64,000 nt of DNA, taken from assembly GCF_015550595.1 (NCBI RefSeq), contig NZ_JADNBB010000024.1:34020-98019 (forward strand), given 5' to 3'. Shown here one piece after another: positions 35,417-43,576 of the stretch. A model generated the notes under the pieces. That model did no database searches, had not been told where the DNA came from, and saw only the letters and a program-made list of their open reading frames with translations. The stretch's first letter is position 1. The number at the start of each line of letters is the position of its first letter. A program made the position numbers and the translations under genes. This DNA comes from Parabacteroides goldsteinii (lineage in GTDB: Bacteria; Bacteroidota; Bacteroidia; Bacteroidales; Tannerellaceae).

Positions 35417-36475
35417 ATGTTTGTAAGATTATTATCACTGTTCGCTTGTGTAACACTATTAGCAGGCTGTTCGTCCAACAACCCTGAAATACGGACGATC
35501 TGCTTGCGTGATGGTATAGGAAATTATATCATCAAATGGGAGACAGACCCACAGATAGACGGGATCTTAAAAATGTATGTATCCGACAATCCGGAATCAT
35601 TCAACAAATCTCTTCCGGCAGGATACGCCAACATCAACGACGGCGTTTTCACCTACATTACCAACGACAATATGTCGCGTAAATACTTCCTGCTGTCTTT
35701 CAACGACAAATACTTCCAAACAGTCGGAGCCCGTTCCGTAAGAATGGACAGTATACAGAATGTACGTGAAATCGGAGGTTACGGAACCGCTCATAATCAC
35801 AAAACAACCCGCTGGGGGCAGGTCTATCGCTCCGGACAACTCAGCTCCCTGAGTGAATGGGATTCTATCCGTTTGAACAATCTGCACATTAAAACGGTTA
35901 TAGACCTGCGTGGAAATGAAGAAGTAGCGGTCAACCCGTTACGTTATTCCAACGCAAATGTTGTTCGTATTCCTATTCCCATCAAGAATATGGATAATGT
36001 AGTCACACGTATACAAGAAGACCGTATGCGTAAAGGAGACGGGATCTTGTTTATGCAGGATACCTATTTACAATATGTGACCGATTACAGCGAACAGTAT
36101 GCCAAAGCGCTCGACGTTTTTTTGGAGAAGGATAATTATCCGATCCTGATAAGCTGCTCGATGGGGAAAGACCGTACAGGCTACCTGACCGCCATGTTAT
36201 TGTTCGCCCTCGGAATACCGGAAGATACAATAGTTAAAGACTATATAGCTTCCAACGAGAATATCAACATCGGACATTTGGCTTACATGGCACGCGACCT
36301 GAGTACGAATGCACAGGAAACGATAACGACTCTGGTCACTGTCAACGAAGGGCTGATCGACCTGGTTCTGAAACGGATCCGGAAAGATTACGGTTCGGTA
36401 GACAAATATCTGTCAAAAGGCTTGCACCTGACCGATAAGAAACGGGAAGCATTAAAAGATATTTTATTATATTAA
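35417..36475 (+). CDS. Tyrosine/dual-specificity phosphatase-like lipoprotein
   Basis: A 352-residue exported protein. The lipoprotein signal ends in LLAGC (Cys18). After a fibronectin-like N-terminal part comes a Y_phosphatase3 domain: NVREIGGYGT, the strand VIDLRGNEE, and the catalytic P-loop CSMGKDRTG with nucleophile Cys247 and Arg253. Members remove phosphate from phosphotyrosine, phosphoinositide or similar esters; as a lipoprotein it acts in the periplasm or at the surface. ATG 35399 is an alternative start adding six residues. Confidence 0.85.
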   Translation: MFVRLLSLFACVTLLAGCSSNNPEIRTICLRDGIGNYIIKWETDPQIDGILKMYVSDNPESFNKSLPAGYANINDGVFTYITNDNMSRKYFLLSFNDKYFQTVGARSVRMDSIQNVREIGGYGTAHNHKTTRWGQVYRSGQLSSLSEWDSIRLNNLHIKTVIDLRGNEEVAVNPLRYSNANVVRIPIPIKNMDNVVTRIQEDRMRKGDGILFMQDTYLQYVTDYSEQYAKALDVFLEKDNYPILISCSMGKDRTGYLTAMLLFALGIPEDTIVKDYIASNENINIGHLAYMARDLSTNAQETITTLVTVNEGLIDLVLKRIRKDYGSVDKYLSKGLHLTDKKREALKDILLY

Positions 36476-36496
36476 TGTGAATCCGAATTATTTATC

Positions 36497-36504
36497 TACC
36501 TTTG
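36497..36504 (+). promoter_or_regulatory. -7 element for the DEAD-box helicase gene
   Basis: TACCTTTG matches TAnnTTTG, 38 bases before the TTG start at 36542. Confidence 0.5.
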
Positions 36505-36541
36505 TACCCTCTGAATTTATTATATACACATATATCACATT

Positions 36542-38398
36542 TTGAAAACATTTGAAGAATTAGGAGTTGCCGCCCCCATACTGAAGGCAATTCAAGAAAT
36601 GGGTTACGAATCACCCATGCCGGTACAGGAAGAAGTGATTCCTTTCTTGCTGGGAGAAGACAACGACGTAATCGCATTAGCACAAACAGGAACAGGAAAA
36701 ACAGCCGCATTCGGTCTGCCCATCCTGCAAAAGATTGATGTGACAAGATATCAGCCTCAAGCACTTATACTTTGTCCCACCAGGGAACTTTGTCTGCAGA
36801 TTGCAGACGACCTGAATGAGTACTCCAAATATATTGACAACCTGAAGGTGCTGCCGGTATATGGAGGATCGAGCATTGAAAGTCAGATAAAGACTTTAAA
36901 ACGTGGCGTACACGTAGTTGTAGCCACTCCGGGACGTCTTTTAGACTTGATGAACCGTAAAACGGTAGATCTGGGTACGATTAAGAACGTCATCATGGAC
37001 GAAGCAGACGAAATGCTGAACATGGGCTTCACCGATAGCATCAATGCTATCCTGGCAGAAGTTCCGCCGGCACGTAATATGTTACTCTTCTCCGCTACAA
37101 TGCCACAAGGTATTGCAAGCATCATGAAGAAGTACATGAAGAACCCGAAAGAGATCGTAATCGGCAACAAGAACGAAGGTAACAAGAACATCAAAGATAT
37201 CTACTATATGGTACAAGCAAGAGATAAATATCTTGCACTGAAACGTATAGCCGACTTTTACCCGAACATCTACGGTATTGTTTTCTGCCGTACCCGTAAA
37301 GAGACACAGGAAATTGCCGACAAACTGATACAGGACGGTTACAACGCCGACTCACTGCACGGTGAATTAAGCCAGGCACAGCGTGACTACGTGATGCAGA
37401 AGTTCCGTGTAAAGAACATTCAACTGCTGGTTGCAACCGACGTGGCTGCCCGCGGACTGGATGTGGACGACCTGACACACGTTATCAACTACGGCTTACC
37501 CGATGAAGTAGAATCCTATACTCATCGCCGCGGACGCACAGGACGTGCCGGAAAAACAGGTATATCTATCTCCATCTGTCACGTAAAGGAGAAAGGAAAG
37601 ATCCGCCTGATCGAGAATATCATCAAGAAGAAATTTGAGAAAGGCGAAATGCCCAGCGGACACGATATCTGCGAAAAGCAGCTTTTCAACCTCGTCGACC
37701 AGATCGAAAAGGTAAAGGTAAACGAAGAGGAAATCGAAACCCTGATGCCGCAGATCTACCGCAAACTGGAATGGTTGGATAAGGAAGACATCATCAAACG
37801 TGTTGTTTCCCTGGAGTTCAACCGTATGATCGACTACTATAAAGATGCCGATGAAATCCAGGATGTAGATGAACGCTCAGCTCGTAGCGAGCGGGGAGAA
37901 CGTGGTGAACGGGGAGAACGCCGTACTTTCACTGCAGAAGAAGGTTATTCACGTTTCTTCCTTAACTTCGGAAAAGCAGACGGCCTATATCCGAACCAGT
38001 TGATCGAACTGGTCAACAAATGTGTTCCGGGAAAGGTGCGTATCGGCAAAATAGACCTGCGCGACAACTTCTCATTCTTCGAAGTTGAAGATGGTGAAGC
38101 ACAACGTGTAATGGATAACATGAACGGTTTCGAAATAGAAGGACGTCGTATTTCCGTTGAACCGGCCCAACAAAGCAAGGGTGAAGGCAGAAGCAGCCGC
38201 AGTAGCGGTGGATTCAGCCGTGGCGGTGGTAACACACGCGGAGGCGGTAGCGGTTCGAGAGGCGGTTACAAAAGTGGCGGTGGTTATAAAGGCAAACGCG
38301 AAGGAGGCTTCAGCGGCAGCACAACCGACAGACGTAACGGTGAAAAACCCTGGAGACGGGAAACATCCGACCGTAATGCACGTAAGAAAAGATACTAA
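36542..38398 (+). CDS. DEAD-box RNA helicase with DbpA-type RNA-binding and RG-rich tail
   Basis: A 618-residue ATP-dependent RNA helicase. The Q motif (FEELGVAAPILKAIQEMGYE, residues 4-23), Walker A AQTGTGKT (47-54), DEAD box (153-156), SAT motif and HRRGRTGRAGK motif VI are all intact. A DbpA-type RNA-binding domain (about 470-545) binds rRNA, and a Gly/Arg-rich tail (550-618) adds general RNA binding. It likely acts in ribosome assembly or cold adaptation. The start is a TTG: the family begins MKTFEELG, and the next ATG (residue 20) would remove the Q motif. Confidence 0.92.
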   Translation: MKTFEELGVAAPILKAIQEMGYESPMPVQEEVIPFLLGEDNDVIALAQTGTGKTAAFGLPILQKIDVTRYQPQALILCPTRELCLQIADDLNEYSKYIDNLKVLPVYGGSSIESQIKTLKRGVHVVVATPGRLLDLMNRKTVDLGTIKNVIMDEADEMLNMGFTDSINAILAEVPPARNMLLFSATMPQGIASIMKKYMKNPKEIVIGNKNEGNKNIKDIYYMVQARDKYLALKRIADFYPNIYGIVFCRTRKETQEIADKLIQDGYNADSLHGELSQAQRDYVMQKFRVKNIQLLVATDVAARGLDVDDLTHVINYGLPDEVESYTHRRGRTGRAGKTGISISICHVKEKGKIRLIENIIKKKFEKGEMPSGHDICEKQLFNLVDQIEKVKVNEEEIETLMPQIYRKLEWLDKEDIIKRVVSLEFNRMIDYYKDADEIQDVDERSARSERGERGERGERRTFTAEEGYSRFFLNFGKADGLYPNQLIELVNKCVPGKVRIGKIDLRDNFSFFEVEDGEAQRVMDNMNGFEIEGRRISVEPAQQSKGEGRSSRSSGGFSRGGGNTRGGGSGSRGGYKSGGGYKGKREGGFSGSTTDRRNGEKPWRRETSDRNARKKRY

Positions 38399-38408
38399 TC
38401 TATACTAT

Positions 38409-38510
38409 ATGAGGGTGTGTCAAAACCCTCTTTTTAACAAAATCACCCCTGCTACAGATACTTGTGACAGGGGTGATTTTTCTGTTTTGGGTGTTTTGAC
38501 ACACCCTCAT
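38409..38510. repeat. Nested inverted repeat, probable two-way terminator
   Basis: Outer perfect 18-base arms (ATGAGGGTGTGTCAAAAC at 38409-38426 and its complement at 38493-38510) enclose inner perfect 13-base arms (AAAATCACCCCTG at 38439-38451 and CAGGGGTGATTTT at 38468-38480). The element fills almost the whole gap between convergent helicase and GH20 genes, ending on the first base of the GH20 stop codon. T-runs follow each stem. The nested, transposon-like design suggests a miniature mobile repeat doing terminator work. Confidence 0.7.
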
Positions 38511-40084
38511 CAACCGTTTTGCAATACATCTTCCTTCTCGGGAGCATCCGGTTCAGGAGTAGAGTCCGGATCAAACGGATTAAAGTAGTAAATACCGAAT
38601 GTATCGAGATATTGCAGGAAGTATGGCAACTTCTTCATAAAGAGACTGCTTTCTTTTGCCTTTGCTGGTGTCCAGGCTGATTCGGCAACGGCTGCCAAGC
38701 GGGGGAAGGTCATGTAATCCAGACGCTTTGTATCCGCAACACGCTCCGTCCACAAAGAGAACTGCATCCCCATCACCTGATCTTCATAATCTTTTGTCAG
38801 GTGAATGATCGGATCGGGAAAACGATAAATATCTTCCACCGGATTGTAACCGTTCCACAGACGTCCTACCTTATGTGCACCGTATTGTACAAAGTCGGCA
38901 TAAAGCGGACGACGCGGAGTCATAATCACACGGAAACCATTTTCCAAGGCCTTCACCAGCTGATGTTTCCGGTCGTGACGCCACCACATGATAACAGCTT
39001 TATCTGGAGAAACACCGGCATCGATAATTTCATCCCAACCGATCATTGTTTTACCTTTCGAAGCTACGATATCGGCAGCACGCTTCACGAAGTAATGCTC
39101 CAGCCCTGTCTCATTCTGCAACTTTTTGTCTTTGATGAATTGCTGGATCTCAGGATCGGTAAACCAGCTCTGGTTGCCATAATGCACCTCGTCACCACCA
39201 ATATGGATATAAGGGGAAGGGAATAAAGCGACGATTTCATCAAGTACATCACTGATGAACTGATAAGTCGTCTCCTTACAGGGATGGAAAGTGAAACCAT
39301 TCCATTTACCTTCTCCACCACCCGACAGTTCCGGATAAGCACGGCTTACGGCTGTTGCATGTCCCGGCATATCAAACTCCGGAACGACCATAATATGACG
39401 GTCGGCTGCATAAGCTACGATCTCGCGGATATCATCCTGCGTATAGAACTGAGCCGGAGCTTCCGGCTCATGCCAGTTACCGATTGCACCGACAGATGTC
39501 AGCTTCGGATATTTCTTGATCTCAATACGCCAACCCGGTTCGTCGGTCAAATGCCAGTGGAAGACATTCATACGGAGGGAAGCCATAATGTCCAGATACT
39601 GTTTCACCTTCTCTTTTCCGAAGAAATGGCGACTTTCGTCCAGCATGAAACCTCTCCAGCCATAACGTGGCTGGTCTTCTATCTTACAAGCTCCCAAAGT
39701 TCCATTACCGAAACGTACCAGTTGCAACAAGGCCTCCTTGGCATAAAACAAACCCGATTCGGAAGAGGCTTCCAGCAATACAACTGACGGCGAAATGTTC
39801 AAAGAATAACCCTCATCAGCCATCTTTAGCTTTTCATCCAATACCAGACGGATCTCTCCCCCGGCGGCAGACGATTGCTTACCTGTCGTTTTCAACTCCG
39901 ATTGTAATTTCTTTGCCAGCACATCGGCATATCCGCCATTTCCGCTGATCTTTGGAGTGGTTCCAATCGTAAAAGAACCTTTTTGGCCTACAACCCTGGC
40001 AGGTGTAGGAAACATTCTCAACTGTGCCAAAGCAGGCAACCCAAGAAATATAAGTAGCAAAGCTACTGAAAATAGTTTTCTCAT
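38510..40084 (-). CDS. GH20 beta-N-acetylhexosaminidase
   Basis: A 524-residue exported hexosaminidase (signal peptide 1-20, ALAQ). An N-terminal GH20b domain (about 22-140) precedes the catalytic barrel with RGFMLDESRHF (144-154), HWHLTDEPGWR (176-187) and the classical acid pair Asp298-Glu299 in HIGGDEV. It removes terminal GlcNAc or GalNAc from host or dietary glycans. It belongs to the standard GH20 form, unlike the longer first copy. ATG 40084 is chosen because it opens a normal signal peptide. Confidence 0.92.
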   Translation of the reverse strand: MRKLFSVALLLIFLGLPALAQLRMFPTPARVVGQKGSFTIGTTPKISGNGGYADVLAKKLQSELKTTGKQSSAAGGEIRLVLDEKLKMADEGYSLNISPSVVLLEASSESGLFYAKEALLQLVRFGNGTLGACKIEDQPRYGWRGFMLDESRHFFGKEKVKQYLDIMASLRMNVFHWHLTDEPGWRIEIKKYPKLTSVGAIGNWHEPEAPAQFYTQDDIREIVAYAADRHIMVVPEFDMPGHATAVSRAYPELSGGGEGKWNGFTFHPCKETTYQFISDVLDEIVALFPSPYIHIGGDEVHYGNQSWFTDPEIQQFIKDKKLQNETGLEHYFVKRAADIVASKGKTMIGWDEIIDAGVSPDKAVIMWWRHDRKHQLVKALENGFRVIMTPRRPLYADFVQYGAHKVGRLWNGYNPVEDIYRFPDPIIHLTKDYEDQVMGMQFSLWTERVADTKRLDYMTFPRLAAVAESAWTPAKAKESSLFMKKLPYFLQYLDTFGIYYFNPFDPDSTPEPDAPEKEDVLQNG

Positions 40085-40191
40085 GGAAATTATAGTTATT
40101 GTGTTATCGTGCACACTTTAGATTTGAGCAAATATATGTAATTATTCCGATACAGTTTGTATCTTTAGGCATTAAATCAAATGACGAACAC

Positions 40192-41802
40192 ATGAACAGA
40201 CTGTTTATCTTCACTCTTACACTTATCTGCCACTGTCTGATCACATCTGCGCAGGAAATCGAATATGCACAACCGGTGAATTCCCCGGAAAGCTGCACTA
40301 GTATTATGGTCGGTAAAAAAGCATCGACAGACGGGTCGGTTATGACCAGCCACACCTGTGATTCCAACTACCGTACCTGGATGGATATCGTTCCGGGAGC
40401 GAACTACGACCGGGACACCACCCTTGCTATCTACAACGGACGGATGCATACCGAATATCCGGCCGATGAAACGAACGTCGAGCTAAAAGGAACTATTCCC
40501 CAGGCTCGTTCCACTTATCAGTTTCTGAACACATCTTATCCCTGTCTCAACGAAAAACAGCTGGGTATCGGTGAAACGACAATTTCCGGCCGTAAAGAGA
40601 TGGAGAACAAGAACGGTATGTTCATGATAGAAGAACTCCAGAAGATCGCATTGCAACGCTGTACCACAGCCCGCGACGCTATCCGCCTGATGGGTAAACT
40701 GGTGAAAGAATACGGTTACGGTGATTCCGGCGAATGCCTGACTATCGCCGATCCGAACGAAGTATGGATCTTTGAGATCTTCGGCGAAGGGCCGGATAAG
40801 ATTGGAGGCGTATGGGCAGCAGTCCGTATTCCCGACGACCATGTCAGTGTATCGGCCAACGTTTCCCGTATCTCCACCTTAAACCTGAAAGACAAGGATA
40901 ACTATATGGCTTCGGACAATGTATTCGACGTAGCCAAAAAGATGGGATTCTGGGATGGAAAAGAACCGTTCCGTTTCTGGAAAGCTTACAGCGGCGGGAA
41001 CTATTTCGGTGAATTAAAATCTTATAGTCTCCGCGAATTCTTTATACTAAACAGCCTGGCTCCTTCCCTACATCTGTCTTATGATTCGGAGGAGCTACCG
41101 TTAAGCGTAAAGCCGGACAAACAAGTATCAGTCACCGATGTGATGGCGCTTTTGCGTGAAACCTATGAAGGAACCGAATGGGATATGACCAAAAACCTGA
41201 AAGTAGCGGCTAATAAAAAAGACGACGGAGTGAAAGATTCGATAGTCAGCCCGTCAGCCAATCCTTGGATGACAACAGACATGATCAACATGTTGAACGG
41301 AGTGAAGAGCGGAGTCGTTACCCGCAACCGCCTGGTATCTGTTCCGCAATGTTCCTATTCGCATGTGATCCAGTTACGCAGCTGGTTACCCGATGCCATC
41401 GGAGGTATAGCCTGGATGTCATTCGACAACCCGGGACAAAGCCCGCGTTTCCCTATCTTTGCCGGAACCACGGCACTTCCTCCCAGCTTCTATATCTGCG
41501 GACAACACCGTCATCGCGACGATGCAGCTATCTGGTCTTTCCGCGAAGCAAACAAGTTGGCAACAGTACGTTGGGGACTGACGAAAGACAAGATGCAAAG
41601 CGGAATCAAACATTTTGAAGATAAAGGACAACGAGAATTGCCCTTCGTAGAAAGCCAGTACAAACAAATACAGCAGGCCGAAGGAGACGAAGCAGCCAAA
41701 GCCTACCTGACCGGATATACCTCCGACTTTGCCGGAGCTACCATGCAACGCTGGGAAGACATGGCCGACGAGTTCTGGAAGATGTTCGCACGAGGATTCT
41801 AA
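40192..41802 (+). CDS. Secreted C69 family dipeptidase
   Basis: A 536-residue Ntn-hydrolase. The signal peptide (1-20, ITSAQ) is followed by a short propeptide and the catalytic Cys35 in PESCTSIMVGKKAS, which becomes the N-terminal nucleophile after self-cleavage. Other C69 blocks include STDGSVMTSHTCDSN and GRKEMENKNGMFMIEEL. Family members (PepD) cleave dipeptides. The exported form is typical of Bacteroidetes and would act in the periplasm. The start was set at the Met that opens the signal peptide. A C1B peptidase gene follows after 31 bases. Confidence 0.88.
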   Translation: MNRLFIFTLTLICHCLITSAQEIEYAQPVNSPESCTSIMVGKKASTDGSVMTSHTCDSNYRTWMDIVPGANYDRDTTLAIYNGRMHTEYPADETNVELKGTIPQARSTYQFLNTSYPCLNEKQLGIGETTISGRKEMENKNGMFMIEELQKIALQRCTTARDAIRLMGKLVKEYGYGDSGECLTIADPNEVWIFEIFGEGPDKIGGVWAAVRIPDDHVSVSANVSRISTLNLKDKDNYMASDNVFDVAKKMGFWDGKEPFRFWKAYSGGNYFGELKSYSLREFFILNSLAPSLHLSYDSEELPLSVKPDKQVSVTDVMALLRETYEGTEWDMTKNLKVAANKKDDGVKDSIVSPSANPWMTTDMINMLNGVKSGVVTRNRLVSVPQCSYSHVIQLRSWLPDAIGGIAWMSFDNPGQSPRFPIFAGTTALPPSFYICGQHRHRDDAAIWSFREANKLATVRWGLTKDKMQSGIKHFEDKGQRELPFVESQYKQIQQAEGDEAAKAYLTGYTSDFAGATMQRWEDMADEFWKMFARGF

Positions 41803-41833
41803 ACAACAAAAACAAACAATTAAATCATATCTT

Positions 41834-43003
41834 ATGAAAGCATTATTTATTTCCTGTGCCTTGTTGCTTTCAGCTCTGAGCGCATTTGCACAAGGTTATC
41901 AGTTTACCGAAGTAGTAACCGTTCCGGCTACTCCTGTAAAGAACCAGGCTGCCACCGGTACTTGTTGGTGTTTCGCCACAACCTCATTTATGGAATCGGA
42001 ATTGATGCGTATGGGGAAAGGAGAATACGACCTTTCCGAAATGTTCATCGTACGCCAGAAATACATGAACCAGTTGCAGGATAATTACCTGCGTCGTGGT
42101 GATGGGAATATCGGACAGGGTAGCCTTTCGCATACTTTCATGAATGCCTACCGCCAGGTCGGTATCGTTCCGGAAGAAGTTTATAAAGGAATCAATTATG
42201 ATTCCGACCGGCACAATCACAGTGAGATGGTTCAATATATGAAAGCTATTGCCGATGTTGCCGTAAAAAACAAAAAACGTAGTCCTGAATACGACAAACT
42301 GATCAAGAATCTGTTCGATACCTATCTGGGAGAACTGCCTGCAAAATTTACATACAAAGGAAAAGAATACACTCCCAAGTCGTTTGCCGAATCATTAGGA
42401 TTGAATATGGATGATTATATCGAACTGACAAGCTTCACCCATCATCCTTATTATAAAAAATTCGATGTGGAAGTACCGGATAACTGGGAACATTCCCTGA
42501 TGTACAACCTGCCGCTCGACGAAATGATCGAAACGGTAGATTATGCCTTAAACAACGGTTTCACCGTATGTTGGGACGGTGACGTAAGCGAAAAAGGTTT
42601 CTCTTTCAAGAACGGCGTAGCCATCAACCCGGAAGTAAAGAAGGTAGAAGATTTCTCCAATACCGACCGTGCCCGTTTCGAGAAGATGGACGAGAAAGAG
42701 CGTCTGGAAGAAGTATATAAATTCGAACAGCCTTACCCTGAAATCAAAGTAACTCCTGAGGTTCGTCAGGAAGGTTTCGAAGCATTCGTCACTACCGACG
42801 ACCACCTGATGCATCTGACCGGTATTGCCAAAGACCAGAACGGTACAAAATATTACATCACCAAAAATTCCTGGGGCACAGACCGCAATAAGTTCGGTGG
42901 TTACCTGAATATGTCGGAAAGCTTCGTCCGCGCCAAGACCATTTATGTAATGGTGCACAAGGATGCAATACCGAAGGCAATAAAGACAAAATTAGGTTTG
43001 TAG
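41834..43003 (+). CDS. Secreted C1B (bleomycin hydrolase/PepC-like) aminopeptidase
   Basis: A 389-residue papain-fold peptidase with a signal peptide (1-19, SAFA). The active site is Gln38 and Cys44 in NQAATGTCWCF, with the His in DDHLMHLTGIA and Asn in KNSWGTDRNKFGG. Cytoplasmic PepC has about 440-450 residues and forms a hexamer; this one is shorter and exported. It would trim peptides from their N-terminus in the periplasm. Directly follows the C69 dipeptidase gene, so the two enzymes may digest peptides in sequence. Confidence 0.9.
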   Translation: MKALFISCALLLSALSAFAQGYQFTEVVTVPATPVKNQAATGTCWCFATTSFMESELMRMGKGEYDLSEMFIVRQKYMNQLQDNYLRRGDGNIGQGSLSHTFMNAYRQVGIVPEEVYKGINYDSDRHNHSEMVQYMKAIADVAVKNKKRSPEYDKLIKNLFDTYLGELPAKFTYKGKEYTPKSFAESLGLNMDDYIELTSFTHHPYYKKFDVEVPDNWEHSLMYNLPLDEMIETVDYALNNGFTVCWDGDVSEKGFSFKNGVAINPEVKKVEDFSNTDRARFEKMDEKERLEEVYKFEQPYPEIKVTPEVRQEGFEAFVTTDDHLMHLTGIAKDQNGTKYYITKNSWGTDRNKFGGYLNMSESFVRAKTIYVMVHKDAIPKAIKTKLGL

Positions 43004-43061
43004 AGGAAAATCGCATGAGGCATGATATTCCTGTAAAGATTTGTTTTCTCGCAAAACAAGG

Positions 43062-43175
43062 ATGAAGAGTTTAAAGGATGAGGACATGGGAGAAAAAAAT
43101 AATTTAATGAACAAGAATATGCTAAATACTTTACCGGAGATGAACCAATATAACAGCCTCCCCTACTCCTTTTAA
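43062..43175 (+). CDS. Possible 37-residue small protein
   Basis: A short frame beginning MKSLKDEDMGEKNNL and ending in NQYNSLPYSF, preceded by AAGG and a 7-base stem. It stops three bases before the 22-base array. No promoter consensus was found and no family is recognised; the frame may be chance or a gene remnant. Confidence 0.25.
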   Translation: MKSLKDEDMGEKNNLMNKNMLNTLPEMNQYNSLPYSF

Positions 43176-43177
43176 TC

Positions 43178-43419
43178 GTCAATAAGGGAGATACTACCTG
43201 TTAAGCAAGGAGGAACTATGTGTTAAGCAAGGAGGAACTATGTGTTAAGTCCTTATATTTTGTTGCTACCCTGTACACCATAGGACATTTCCCTGTACAC
43301 CCTGCGCGGGCAGCCTGTACACCTTAATCCGCCACCCTGTACAGGGTGGTTTTACTAAATAAGGACTTAACACGTAGTTTGTCGGGACTTAACACGTAGT
43401 TGTCTGTCTTTTAACAGAT
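43178..43419. repeat. Eleven-unit mosaic array with exact 22-base phasing
   Basis: Units start every 22 bases from 43178. Type A (GTTAAGCAAGGAGGAACT..., starts 43200 and 43222, identical; 43178 degenerate; 43244 partial). Type B carries CCCTGTACACC at 43270, 43292, 43314 (one change) and 43336, always 22 bases apart; the last copy sits in an 18-base palindrome (43333-43350). Type C carries GGACTTAACACGTAGTT at 43364 and 43386, again 22 apart, and is the inverse of the A/B junction (43236-43255 pairs with 43361-43380, one mismatch). Confidence 0.8.
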
Positions 43420-43439
43420 AGTCCTTTGGCGGAACAGGT

Positions 43440-43543
43440 GACAGATGACAGACTCCGTTGCAGATAAAAAAGTATCTGTCACGCCTTTATACATTGATTA
43501 TCTATATGTTACGAAGACATGTGACAGATGGCAGATACTTTTC
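43440..43543. repeat. TGACAGATG-type short repeats and long imperfect stem
   Basis: TGACAGATGACAG at 43440-43452 is the exact inverse of 5853-5865. Further on, AAGTATCTGTCAC (43471-43483) pairs with GTGACAGATG...GCAGATACTT (43521-43540), with seven extra bases in the second arm. The stem could end the galM transcript. Confidence 0.5.
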
Positions 43544-43576
43544 TAAAACTTTGTGTAGAAAGAAATTTTCTTATGG

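Larger units (their letters stand above)
43004..43576. other. 573-base spacer dominated by repeats
   Basis: Between the convergent pepC-like and galM genes. From left to right it has a small hairpin (TTGTTTT 43041-43047 with AAAACAA 43053-43059), a possible 37-codon frame, the 22-base mosaic array (43178-43419), and an inverted pair of TGACAGATG-type repeats (43440-43543). Confidence 0.65.

Noticed and set aside
43178..43419. CRISPR array.
   Set aside because: Units abut without unique spacers, motifs change type along the array, and no cas gene is nearby.
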